The position numbers and the translations under genes were made by a program. Shown here one piece after another: positions 8,922-17,804 of a stretch of DNA of 64,000 bases. The notes beneath the pieces were generated by a model. The model was given only the letters and a program-made list of their open reading frames with translations, had not been told where the DNA came from and made no database searches. Numbering within the stretch: position 1 is the stretch's first letter; every line of letters begins with the position of its first letter. Location: assembly GCA_050949175.1 (NCBI GenBank), contig JBMNFG010000011.1, forward strand, positions 186,001-250,000, in the 5' to 3' direction. The stretch is from UBA4971 sp900019985. Lineage in GTDB: Bacteria; Bacillota; SHA-98; UBA4971.

Positions 8922-9818
8922 TTGGCTAAGAGTCAAAGGTTTTTGAGGCTTGTCATACTCACAACCATATTAAGTATGTTGGCTTTATCCCGGTGCCCTA
9001 CTGCAGCATCCTACAATGTAGCGCGCGGAGGAATATCAGTCCGGGTCAGCCCCACTTATATTACATCTCAAGTCTCAGACGGGGATCTCATAGGACCGAT
9101 CTATGTATCAAATACAGGCTCGCTTCCTTTGGATTTACAGGGTTTCATTTACGAAGGCGGCCATGATGAAAACGGGATACCTGTGTTTTCCAAGCCCATA
9201 AAAGGTGAAGACACGTTAACACGCGGTGTCTCACTGACCTTGGAACCTGCTGAATTCACGCTCATGCCTGGAGAATCAAGACCGATTAAGGTTAAGGCAC
9301 ATGTAACCCCTACGTTCTCAGGAGGCGCTTACCCTATCATCGTATTTCAAGGACAGCCGCTAAGAAACACACAGCCCCGGGAACCTTCTACCAGCGCCCG
9401 GGTGGCTGTACTCACCTTGCTCACAGTTGAACCCAACACAAAGCAGGATTCCGTCTCCACATCGGCAAGCATTGAATCTGTAGTGCTGTCGCAAGACCCT
9501 GTAGATAAATCAGTAACCATATCAGCAATCTGTAAAAACGAGGGAAACATCCATACGAACTTGCGCGGAACAGCTGTCATCAAGTCTTACCTTGGCCATG
9601 TGGCTTCTGTCACAACACTTGAACCTGTCGTATGCTTACCGGGATACAAGCGTGCCATAACAGCACGCTTTGCCCCTTTTGACCTGGATCAAGGAATCTA
9701 CATCGCTGAACTGTTTGTAAATGCAGAAGGCACGGAGCAGCTTTCAATACCTGTAGCCTTTCAGGTAGCTGAAAACGGGATGATAACTACAATTGACATG
9801 GATCTTGCACTTCTCTGA
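8922..9818 (+). CDS. Secreted protein with DUF916-like beta domains
   Basis: 298 residues from TTG at 8922, preceded by GGGAGGTGG. Signal peptide of about 28 residues (VILTTILSMLALS..PTAASYNV). The mature protein starts with a beta-sandwich (GISVRVSPTYITSQVSDGDL, VSNTGSLPLDLQGFIYE, LTLEPAEFTLMPGESRPIKV). This resembles the N-terminal domain of DUF916/chaperone-like proteins that accompany WxL surface proteins. A second Ig-like domain follows (ESVVLSQDPVDKSVTISAICKN). It has no C-terminal membrane anchor, which typical DUF916 proteins have. Likely partner of the preceding secreted protein; function unknown. Confidence 0.55.
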   Translation: MAKSQRFLRLVILTTILSMLALSRCPTAASYNVARGGISVRVSPTYITSQVSDGDLIGPIYVSNTGSLPLDLQGFIYEGGHDENGIPVFSKPIKGEDTLTRGVSLTLEPAEFTLMPGESRPIKVKAHVTPTFSGGAYPIIVFQGQPLRNTQPREPSTSARVAVLTLLTVEPNTKQDSVSTSASIESVVLSQDPVDKSVTISAICKNEGNIHTNLRGTAVIKSYLGHVASVTTLEPVVCLPGYKRAITARFAPFDLDQGIYIAELFVNAEGTEQLSIPVAFQVAENGMITTIDMDLALL

Positions 9819-9834
9819 AAATATTACGGTATTA

Positions 9835-11013
9835 TCACCTTTCAACTATGACTGAAAGGCCCATACCTCCGCCTATACATAAGGTGGCAAGGCCAAATCT
9901 TACATCTCGTTTAATCATTTCGTGCAAAAGCGTAACGAGAATCCTTGCTCCGCTTGCCCCGATGGGATGGCCGAGAGCTATGGCACCTCCGTTGACATTG
10001 ACTTTATCGATGTCCCAGCCAAGCTCTCGCCCGACTGCAAGGGACTGGACGGCAAATGCCTCGTTTGCCTCGATTATGTCTATATCATCCAGGTTCAACC
10101 CTGCCTTTGCCAAAGCTTTTCTTGTGGCAGAGACAGGCCCGATTCCCATCACTTTAGGCTCTACGCCTGAACTTGCGTACGCCTTGACGGTAGCCATCGG
10201 TTTTATCCCAAGTTCAGAAGCCTTATCTTTTGATGCTATGACAAGCGCAGCTGCTCCGTCATTGATGCCTGAGGCATTCCCCGCTGTAACAGTTCCGTCT
10301 TTCTTAAAGGCAGGCCTTAGAGATGCGAGTTTTTCCTTGGTAGTACCGGGCCTTGGGTGTTCGTCCCGGGAAAAGACTATCGGATCGCCTTTTCGCTGAG
10401 GGATTTCCACCGGTACTATCTCGTCTTCGAATCTCCCTTCAGCGATCGCTTTTTCAGCTTTCTGCTGGCTTCCGGCTGCAAATTCATCTTGCTCCTCCCG
10501 GGTGATGCCGTACAGTTCTGCGAGGTTTTCAGCGGTAATCCCCATGTGCACGTCATTGAAGATGCACCATAAGCCGTCTGATATCATACTGTCAATGAGC
10601 TCCCCATGACCCATGCGGTACCCGTATCGAGCCTTGTGAAGGATATGCGGGGCCAGATTCATATTCTCCATGCCGCCTGCCACTATTACGTCTGCGTCTT
10701 CGCACATTACGGCTTGAGCTGCAAGCACTACAGCCTTGAGACCGGAAGCGCATACCTTGTTCACAGTCATGGCAGGCACTTTCGCATCTAACTTCGCTTT
10801 CATCGCTGCCTGCCTGGCAGGGTTTTGGCCTTGCCCTGCCTGGAGTACATTTCCCATAATCACCTCATCTACAGTATCCAGGGATATCCCTGCTCTTTTA
10901 ATCGCTTCTTTAATGACGACTGCACCTAGGTCACCGGCACGAACATTCTGAAGTGTACCCCCGAAAGTACCGATCGCCGTCCTCACACCGCTCAAAATCA
11001 CAACCTCGCGCAC
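9835..11013 (-). CDS. thlA: Acetyl-CoA C-acetyltransferase (thiolase)
   Basis: Thiolase II, 392 residues, condensing two acetyl-CoA to acetoacetyl-CoA or the reverse. The acyl-accepting cysteine is Cys88 in VNKVCASGLKAV. Also present are EANEAFAVQ, the histidine motif GGAIALGHPIGASGAR and the second cysteine motif TLCIGGGMGLSVIVE. The start is GTG at 11013 after GAGGAAAG. The upstream neighbour ends 6 bp before it. No other butyrate or polyhydroxybutyrate genes are in the window, so the pathway cannot be decided. Confidence 0.95.
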   Translation of the reverse strand: MREVVILSGVRTAIGTFGGTLQNVRAGDLGAVVIKEAIKRAGISLDTVDEVIMGNVLQAGQGQNPARQAAMKAKLDAKVPAMTVNKVCASGLKAVVLAAQAVMCEDADVIVAGGMENMNLAPHILHKARYGYRMGHGELIDSMISDGLWCIFNDVHMGITAENLAELYGITREEQDEFAAGSQQKAEKAIAEGRFEDEIVPVEIPQRKGDPIVFSRDEHPRPGTTKEKLASLRPAFKKDGTVTAGNASGINDGAAALVIASKDKASELGIKPMATVKAYASSGVEPKVMGIGPVSATRKALAKAGLNLDDIDIIEANEAFAVQSLAVGRELGWDIDKVNVNGGAIALGHPIGASGARILVTLLHEMIKRDVRFGLATLCIGGGMGLSVIVER

Positions 11014-11019
11014 CTTTCC

Positions 11020-11739
11020 TCACTCCCTGTCTGCGTGTTGTGGGAAGGGAACACACCGTTTCGGTGATTCTGTCCTCTCATAACCTCTATATTCCACGGT
11101 TATTCTGAAGACACGGCCCAACGTAAACAATCCTGCACCTATCTCCATGGTCATCATCTCAGGAAACCACTCTTCAGAGGATTCGCTGCGGAAAACCACG
11201 GTCACGTATCGCATGGAAAAAGGCTGAGCAAATGCCCGTTCTGTTGAGGACGACTCGATTTTCACAGGTATGCCGGATTCCTTCTCCAACCAAGCTGTAC
11301 CTTCCAGCGCCTCTGTCCCTTTACGCCAAATATACTCGTACTTGACGCATTGTTTTCCTTCTATGTCTTTTATCTCAGGGGTTGTATTGAGCGATATATC
11401 ATTTTGAGACTCAGGTTCAAAAGGGCTGTTATCTACAATATTAAGAGAGTTTGGATCAACGTAGGAATTGAAAGAAGATTCGTCTTTGCTTTTTGGTGTG
11501 AAATCCAGCAGGGCTTCCTCTTTATGCTCCACCTCACCGCGTTTGTTTAGAATCTCAATCCTCAACACCGCCGACTGCGGAGCCCATCCCTTGTTTGCTT
11601 CCGCTATAGCAACTGCCTTTTGCCACAAGGGGTCTTTTTCGGCGCCCTTTGCCAAATTACATGAGGAGAAGACAGATAAACCGGTAACGCATATTATCAA
11701 AACGACAGTATACAACCGAAAACAATAGGAAAGAGACAT
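11020..11739 (-). CDS. Secreted or lipoprotein-like protein of unknown function
   Basis: 239 residues with an N-terminal hydrophobic segment ending in GLSVFSSCNLAKG; the cysteine could be a lipobox with an unusual Phe at -3, or the segment may be cut by signal peptidase I. The rest is hydrophilic and beta-rich (VLRIEILNKRGEVEHKEEAL, GTAWLEKESGIPVKIESSST, MRYVTVVFRSE). This resembles outer-membrane-lipoprotein-carrier (LolA-like) folds that occur as free proteins in Gram-positives. No catalytic motif was recognised. It lies between nrdJ and thlA on the same strand. Confidence 0.5.
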   Translation of the reverse strand: MSLSYCFRLYTVVLIICVTGLSVFSSCNLAKGAEKDPLWQKAVAIAEANKGWAPQSAVLRIEILNKRGEVEHKEEALLDFTPKSKDESSFNSYVDPNSLNIVDNSPFEPESQNDISLNTTPEIKDIEGKQCVKYEYIWRKGTEALEGTAWLEKESGIPVKIESSSTERAFAQPFSMRYVTVVFRSESSEEWFPEMMTMEIGAGLFTLGRVFRITVEYRGYERTESPKRCVPFPQHADRE

Positions 11740-11760
11740 TCAAGAGGCAGCCCCCAGTAA

Positions 11761-11795
11761 ATGGTAATATATGCATATTATACATATATTACCAT
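11761..11795. promoter_or_regulatory. Perfect 13-bp AT-rich inverted repeat
   Basis: Arms ATGGTAATATATG and CATATATTACCAT (13 bp, no mismatch) are separated by 9 nt. It lies between the end of nrdJ and the start of the secreted protein at 11739. There is no GC-rich stem or T-run, so it looks more like an operator for a dimeric repressor than a terminator. The regulator is unknown. Confidence 0.55.
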
Positions 11796-11822
11796 ATGGG
11801 GGTCAATGCCTCTTCTTTCGTG

Positions 11823-14339
11823 CTAGCACTCAGTATATCCACAAGCCATGCATTTGAGACAACCTTCAACATGGATCAGATTCCACGTACCGCATGCCGG
11901 GCATAGGCTGAATAATTTAGCTGTCGGGCCGGCGTCTTCAAACCCGGACATATCGTCCGAACTGCCTTGGGCGTTTTCGTCGCCTCGCAGCTCGTCAAGG
12001 TATCCTGCGAGGAACTGGCCTATAGCATCAGGAACAGACCGGACTCTGCTGGGCCCGAACCCGATACTCCTGGAACCGCCTATCCCGGTCAATTGGGCAG
12101 CAATCTCATCGGGGTCAACACCGCATCTTAGGGAAATTGATACCAGCCTTGCAATTGCCTCTGTAAATGCGCTGACATCACTTCCTGCCTTACCGATCTG
12201 TGCAAAGAGCTCAATGGGATGACGGTCCACTGTATTCAGTGTAAGGAAGAGCTTGCCGAGGGGGGTTGCCCGTACATCAGTAAACCCAACCAGCCTCGAC
12301 GGCCTGTCTATAGGACGAATCTTGCCCCATACCCCATTTATGCGTTGCTGCACTCCACTTAAGGCTAATTCCGATCGGACACCGTCTGTGTCAGCAGCAG
12401 CAGAAGCCTCCGTACCTACAGTCAATACTTGTTCGTCACGGCTGCCGTCCCGATACACAGTAACACCTTTGCATCCGAGAGTATAGGCAAGAAGGAAAAC
12501 CTCCTCCACATCGTCAGGTGTTGCTTCTCTCGGGAAATTCACAGTCTTGGAAACTGCGTTGTCAGTATACTTCTGAAATGCTGCTTGCATCCGGATATGC
12601 CATTCCGGCTCTATTTCATGGGCTGTGACAAATATCCTCTTAACTTCCTCAGGCACGCCTTCAACATCAACAAGAGAGCCTTTCCTTGCTACCTCGTCCA
12701 TGAGCTCGTCTGAATAGAACCCCATCTCCTTTGCAAGGGATTCAAACACCGGGTTGACTTCGCGAAGGGTAGTCCCGTCCAGAATATGCCTGGTGAATGC
12801 AAGGCTGAAAGCAGGCTCTATCCCGGAAGATGCACCTGCTATGATGCTTATTGTTCCGGTAGGCGCGATTGTTGTTGTAGTTGCATTTCTGACCCTGAGG
12901 CCTTCCTCTTCCCTCCTGCTTCCCTTCCAGTTAGGAAACACTCCTCTGCTCTTGGCCAGCTCCTTAGATGCCTCCCTGCTAACCGCTTGGATGAATTCCA
13001 TTACATCACCGGCAAGATTGACGGCTTCCTCTGAGTCATATGCAATACCCAGCTGCATCAGGAGATCTGCCCATCCCATCAGGCCCAGGCCTATCTTACG
13101 ATTCGCTTTATGCATGTCCTGGATTTCGGGCAACGGATACTTGCTGGCATCAATCATATTGTCGAGGAAGTGGACTGCCGTGTAGATGGACTCACGCAGG
13201 CTTTCCCAGTTAATCTTCGGTGTACCGTCAACTCTTGTAACAAACCTGCCGACATTGAGAGAGCCCAGATTACACGCCTCGTATGGCAGGAGCATCTGCT
13301 CGCCGCAGGGGTTTGTAGCTTCGTACAAACCTATATTGGGAGTGGGGTTGAACTCATTAAGACGATCAATAAAAATAATACCGGGCTCCCCTGTTTTCCA
13401 TGCCGACTCTACTATGAGGTCAAAAACATCTCTTGCCCGAAGCTTTCCGGCAATCTCCCCGGTCCTGGGATTTGTCAGTTCGTATTCACCGTCGTCTTTC
13501 AGGGCAGTCATAAACGCCTCAGTGACTGCTACTGAAATATTGAAGTTAGTCAGCTGCCTCGTATCGTTCTTCACAGTAATAAACTCAAGAATATCCGGAT
13601 GATCGACGCGAAGTATTCCCATATTGGCACCGCGCCTGACTCCGCCCTGCTTAATCGCTTCTGTAGCCGCATTAAACACCTTCATAAAAGAGACAGGGCC
13701 TGAAGCAACACCACCTGTAGTCCTGACAACATCATTCTTCGGACGCAGCCGGCTGAATGAAAAACCTGTGCCTCCCCCGGATTTATGTATCAATGCCGCG
13801 TTCTTTAAGGTTTCAAAGATGCTTACCATGGAGTCGTCAATCGGCAAAACAAAACATGCAGAAAGCTGCTGAAGCTCTCTCCCGGCATTGCTCAGGGCTG
13901 GTGAGTTCGGTAAGAATTTTCGTTCTACCATGAGGTTATAGAAACTTACTGCAGTCCGGACGAGTCTGGGCATACGCTGGGCTATTGACGCATGGAGATC
14001 CTCCCAGGTCCCCTCCACTTGACCTCTGGATGATAAATCTTCAAAAGCATGCTTCAATGTGGTCCAATCCCATGATGAAAGCTCCAGGGCAGGAAGAGAA
14101 GCTTCTTCTTCGGAGGAAGATGAATCGTGCGGCACTTCCGATCCCGGCTCATGTCCGTTATCATACGCAGGATCATATAGCACGTCTATAACGGCTATAT
14201 TCTTTGCCACCCTCCACAGCATCTCTTTGGGAGTCTCAATAATCTCTCCTGACTCGTCCCTACTTAAGTAACGGTTTTCAAGGACCGTCACAGCACTGGG
14301 GGATAACTCTGGCTCAGGCAAGGATAATTCTGATTTCAC
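11823..14339 (-). CDS. nrdJ: B12-dependent (class II) ribonucleoside-diphosphate reductase
   Basis: Adenosylcobalamin-dependent ribonucleotide reductase, 838 residues, supplying dNTPs without oxygen. Visible are an ATP-cone-like N-terminus, the first redox cysteine in QLSACFVLPIDDS, the NPCGEQMLLPYEACNLGS motif with the thiyl cysteine and glutamate, and the loop APTGTISIIAG. The C-terminal tail has a CxxC...CxxC zinc-like ribbon (CPACGTWNLIHVEGCLKC). The start is GTG at 14339 after AGGAGGAA. No nrdR or class I/III enzyme is nearby and no cobalamin riboswitch was seen upstream. Confidence 0.95.
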   Translation of the reverse strand: MKSELSLPEPELSPSAVTVLENRYLSRDESGEIIETPKEMLWRVAKNIAVIDVLYDPAYDNGHEPGSEVPHDSSSSEEEASLPALELSSWDWTTLKHAFEDLSSRGQVEGTWEDLHASIAQRMPRLVRTAVSFYNLMVERKFLPNSPALSNAGRELQQLSACFVLPIDDSMVSIFETLKNAALIHKSGGGTGFSFSRLRPKNDVVRTTGGVASGPVSFMKVFNAATEAIKQGGVRRGANMGILRVDHPDILEFITVKNDTRQLTNFNISVAVTEAFMTALKDDGEYELTNPRTGEIAGKLRARDVFDLIVESAWKTGEPGIIFIDRLNEFNPTPNIGLYEATNPCGEQMLLPYEACNLGSLNVGRFVTRVDGTPKINWESLRESIYTAVHFLDNMIDASKYPLPEIQDMHKANRKIGLGLMGWADLLMQLGIAYDSEEAVNLAGDVMEFIQAVSREASKELAKSRGVFPNWKGSRREEEGLRVRNATTTTIAPTGTISIIAGASSGIEPAFSLAFTRHILDGTTLREVNPVFESLAKEMGFYSDELMDEVARKGSLVDVEGVPEEVKRIFVTAHEIEPEWHIRMQAAFQKYTDNAVSKTVNFPREATPDDVEEVFLLAYTLGCKGVTVYRDGSRDEQVLTVGTEASAAADTDGVRSELALSGVQQRINGVWGKIRPIDRPSRLVGFTDVRATPLGKLFLTLNTVDRHPIELFAQIGKAGSDVSAFTEAIARLVSISLRCGVDPDEIAAQLTGIGGSRSIGFGPSRVRSVPDAIGQFLAGYLDELRGDENAQGSSDDMSGFEDAGPTAKLFSLCPACGTWNLIHVEGCLKCMACGYTEC

Positions 14340-14533
14340 ACGGAATTCCTCCTATGAATAATCAAGTCTGCTACTTTGATAATTATTATGAAGATTTTAG
14401 TGTGGCTTGTTGGTAACAAAATGCTTGTTCTCAGATTTAGATTCCCCGCCGGGCATGGATCTCCTTCTCGAATTTGTGCGGCAAGATTCAAAATCCATCT
14501 ACACCATTCGACAAGCTATTCTCATGTATGACA

Positions 14534-14845
14534 GCGGATCTTGCCGCGCCTTGTATAGCGAACCTTGCTGCGCCTCGCAGAGCGAACCTTGGTGTTTCTT
14601 GTACGCGAATCTTACTGTCTCTTGTATAGCGGGCCCTGCTATCTCTTGTACGCAGATCTTACTGCGCCTCGCCCAGTGAACCTTTCTGTCGCCTGTATAG
14701 CGAGCCTTGCTGTTTCCTGTATAGCGAGCCTTGCTGTTTCCTGTATAGCGAACCTTTCTGTCTCTTGTACGGCGGACCTTGCTGTGTCTTGTACAGCGAA
14801 CCGTACTGTCTCTTGCACAGCGGGTGTTGCCATGTCGTGTTGCGA
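14534..14845. repeat. 24-bp tandem array, about 13 units
   Basis: Degenerate minisatellite of unit GCGAACCTTGCTGTTTCCTG+TATA (24 bp). Two adjacent units (about 14701-14748) are identical, two are 23 bp, the others differ at several positions. It fills the space between nrdJ and the 3' end of the MATE gene, whose stop is about 20 bp away. Because 24 is a multiple of three, reading frames stay open on both strands (for example minus 14499-14927), but these have no ribosome site and are not considered genes. Confidence 0.9.
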
Positions 14846-14865
14846 GTATACTAAAACTGCGGTAG

Positions 14866-16236
14866 CTAGCGGATTTCGATGCGCTCCCAATTGCCCTTAG
14901 AGAAATATATCCGCCCGACAATGGCACGGACTACCCATTCAATGCATATCCCAACCCATACCGCAGCAAGAGAGAGACGAAGGACATATACGATGAACGC
15001 AATCACAGGTATGCGCACAACCCATGTTCCGATGGCAGTCATTTTCAGGGCGGATCTTGTATCACCTGCACCTCTCAGCGAACCGCGGAAAGTATCAGCA
15101 ATACCGATGAAGACCTGTTCCAAGCCGGCTATTCTCAAGCAGGTTGCAGCCAGCAGCATAACCTCAGTCTCAGCAGTAAAGAACGACACGATAATATGGG
15201 GAACCGCAAAGAAAAGAACAGCGAAACCGCCCATTGTCATAACAGCATACCTGATAGCCCTGTACGTAACCAGTCTGGCTCGGTCAGCCTTTTTCGCACC
15301 AAGGTTCTGTCCTACAAGGACCCCGGATGCGGTGGCAAAACCTAAGCCGGGCATAAAGGAAAGGGATTCTGCAGCGATCGTCACTTGATGAGCTGCGAAA
15401 GCTACTGTACCGAGGGATGCAATCATGAATGATGAGAGTATCCTCGCTGTGCTCGTCAGTGTTTCTTCGAGAGCAGCGGGGATGCTCAGTGTCACCAGGG
15501 TCTTAACTGTATTCATGTCAATCGCAAAAAGCTTTCGGATCTTCATGGAAAGCATTGATCTTCCCTGGAATAAGGCAACTAATGTAAGAATTCCTCCTAC
15601 CACGTTTGCAAACAGCGTGGCAATAGCTGCACCGGTCACACCCAGCCTGGGAAATCCAAGAACACCGAAGATAAGGACATAGTCACCGATTGCATTGATC
15701 GTGTTGGTGACAAAAGACACAAACATCGGAGTGCGGGTATCCCCTGCACCTCTTAGGATGCCTGCACCGACCTTCGTTAAAACGAGCATCACAGAGCCTG
15801 CTCCGACAATACGAAGGTATCCGATACCCATGGCGCTTACTTCGTCTTCAAATCCACCGAGGCGAAACACAAGAGGAGCAGAAAGGTGCGTACCAACGGT
15901 AAATATAATGCCTAAGAGAATCGAAATGAGCAATGCCTGCCCCGCAGCGTGAGCTGCTCTGCCGGTATCTCCTGCACCGACTGATCTGGCCACAACAGCC
16001 ATAGCACCTACAGCAACCGCAGAAAACACCCAGACGAGGTTCCAGTAGACACTCCCTGACAGGCCTACCGCACTGAGGGCCTGAGCTCCCAAATGTCCCA
16101 CCATAGCGGTGTCTACAACCCAAATGAAGGTATGGAGGATATTCTCAACAATTGCAGGCCACGCAAGCTTCAATACTTCCCTGTCTAACTCAGGATCGGA
16201 AAATTCCCTGGCATATACTGTGTTAATATCGGACAT
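14866..16236 (-). CDS. MATE family multidrug/cation exporter
   Basis: 456 residues from the ATG at 16236 (MSDINTVYAREFSDPEL), chosen because AGGAG lies about 11 nt upstream and the length then matches the family. The upstream reading to 16344 has no ribosome site. Twelve transmembrane helices in two halves are predicted. The repeated MATE signatures (LAWPAIVENILHTFIWVVDTAMVG near the start, RGAGDTRTPMFVSF in the first half, RGAGDTRSALKMTA in the second) are present. Likely Na+ or H+ coupled export of cationic compounds. It is bounded on both sides by tandem arrays. Confidence 0.9.
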   Translation of the reverse strand: MSDINTVYAREFSDPELDREVLKLAWPAIVENILHTFIWVVDTAMVGHLGAQALSAVGLSGSVYWNLVWVFSAVAVGAMAVVARSVGAGDTGRAAHAAGQALLISILLGIIFTVGTHLSAPLVFRLGGFEDEVSAMGIGYLRIVGAGSVMLVLTKVGAGILRGAGDTRTPMFVSFVTNTINAIGDYVLIFGVLGFPRLGVTGAAIATLFANVVGGILTLVALFQGRSMLSMKIRKLFAIDMNTVKTLVTLSIPAALEETLTSTARILSSFMIASLGTVAFAAHQVTIAAESLSFMPGLGFATASGVLVGQNLGAKKADRARLVTYRAIRYAVMTMGGFAVLFFAVPHIIVSFFTAETEVMLLAATCLRIAGLEQVFIGIADTFRGSLRGAGDTRSALKMTAIGTWVVRIPVIAFIVYVLRLSLAAVWVGICIEWVVRAIVGRIYFSKGNWERIEIR

Positions 16237-16399
16237 AGTTTCTTCATCTCCTAAGTTGGACGCATCCCCTACTTTAACAAAAACCTTCATCTGCCGCAAG
16301 ATACAGAGTCCGGTCTTCGTGTCCCTGTCATACTGCTTTGCCATTGCGACACCGCAGGACGACGCCCCATTTATTATCGTCGATCTTTTCGGTGTTCGC

Positions 16400-16727
16400 T
16401 AGTAGGGTACCGCAGCCTCACCACAGTCCAGTGTCCGCCACTAGGGTACCACAGTCCACAGCCCGGTCTCCTCTAGTAGGGTACCAGAACCGGTGTCATC
16501 TAGTAGAGTACCACAGCCCTGTGTCCGCCAGCAGGGTACCACAGTCCACAGCCCGGTCTCCTCTAGTAGGGTACGTGAGCTCGTTGTCCTCTAGTAGAGC
16601 ACCATAGTTCGGTGTCCTGTAGTAGAGTACCACAGCCCAGTGCCCTCTAGTAGAGTACCACAGCCCAGTGTCCTGTAGTAGGGTACCAGAGCCCAGTGTC
16701 CTGTAGTAGGCTATCACAGCCCGATAG
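16400..16727. repeat. 28-bp tandem array, about 11 units
   Basis: Unit TAGTAGGGTACCACAGCCCA+GTGTCCTG (28 bp). Three early units are expanded to 35 or 39 bp by internal duplication of CCACAGTCCA-like sequence. Units end alternately in CTC, CTG or CGC. It lies upstream of the MATE gene in a 1.5-kb gene-free zone. No gene end is adjacent. Confidence 0.9.
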
Positions 16728-16813
16728 CTACAAAAAGCGGCAGAAATCTAACTACATTTCCTCATCCAACCACACTTCCTTACATCGCCGGCCGGATTTG
16801 GGCCACCTCTTGA

Positions 16814-17296
16814 GATTTTTTCGGGCACATGCTCATAAGTGGTCTGTTTTCAACCACCTTTCCTCAAAGAGGTGCTTCAATTTCGACCACACTTTCCGAT
16901 TTTTTCGAGCAAATGTTCATAAATGGGAGATTTTGAACCACCAAAACCGGCTCAGGTGGTAGAGATTCGACCACATTTTCAGGTTGTAGGCGGGTTTTGG
17001 GAGCTTTTTCGGGCTTAGGTGGTAGATTCTCTACCACATTTTCTAAGAACGTGGCAGTTTTTCGCCCACCTTTTCAGAAAATGTGGGCGAGTTTCGACCA
17101 CCAAACCGTGATTTGTAAGATTATGGGAGGCGCGGTGGTCGATATTCTACCACCTTAACGCCTGATCATGGTAGAAAACCTTCCACCTTTAGGCCTCCTG
17201 GTGGGCGAAACTCTACCATTTTAGAGCTTACGCTCAAAACTGTGGTCGAAAAGCTGCCACCAAAAGGCGTTAAGGTGGTTGGTTTTCGACCACTCC
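16814..17296 (+). repeat. Hairpin-rich dispersed element, copy A
   Basis: About 483 bp of non-coding DNA built from inverted copies of GTGGTNGA/TCNACCAC. Examples are GGTGGTAGATTCTCTACCAC (about 17012-17031) and GGTGGTCGATATTCTACCAC (about 17136-17155). The same sequence occurs in reverse orientation at 47763-48246; by eye most positions (roughly 85%) are identical, including stretches between hairpins. A 28-bp segment with 'GCANATGNTCATAANTGG' occurs twice inside each copy. Copy A lies between the 28-bp and 26-bp tandem arrays. No transposase or terminal inverted repeats were seen. Confidence 0.85.
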
Positions 17297-17305
17297 AGCC
17301 CGTAT

Positions 17306-17804
17306 GCCTAGGCATTGGTGTATCGACGCATGCCTCGACGCCAGTATATTGACAAATGCCCAGGCGCCAGTATATTAACGGATGCCTATGTGCCAGCGTA
17401 TTGAGGTATACCTAGGCGTTAGTATATTAACGCGTGCCTAGGCGTTGGAGTGTTGACGAATGCATAGGCATTGGTGAATAGACGCATGTCTAATCGTCAG
17501 TGTATTGACGCAGGCATAGGCGTTAGTGTGTTCACGCATTGCTAGGCGATAGCGATCGACTCAGGCCTAGTATGCCTAGGCATTGACATGTTGATGCGTG
17601 CCTAGGCGATACTGTATTGACGCATGCGGAGCATACCTAAGCGCTAGTGTATTGGCGCATTCCTAGGCCATACTTCATTGACGCAGACCTAGCATGCGTA
17701 GACGCTAACGTATCGACACGTGCCTAGGCGCCGGTGTATCGACACATGCATAGTCACTGGTGTATTGACGCATGCATAGGCTTTGGTGTATTGACGCATG
17801 CCTA
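17306..17804. repeat. 26-bp tandem array, 18 units, running into a stop codon
   Basis: Unit GCCTAGGCGTTAGTGTATTG+ACGCAT. Fifteen units are exactly 26 bp, three are 34-35 bp because of short insertions. The last CCTAGG of the array contains the TAG stop codon of the alpha-2-macroglobulin gene (17804-17802). The end of that gene (CATACACTCCCTAGGC on the minus strand) resembles the unit, so the array appears to have grown out of the gene's 3' end. Confidence 0.92.

Noticed and set aside
14499..14927. Repeat proteins encoded on both strands of the 24-bp array
   Set aside because: The frames are open only because the unit is a multiple of three without stops; there is no ribosome site and both strands are open at once.
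16814..17296. Insertion sequence or MITE
   Set aside because: No terminal inverted repeats or target-site duplication could be recognised around either copy; kept as an unclassified repeat element.
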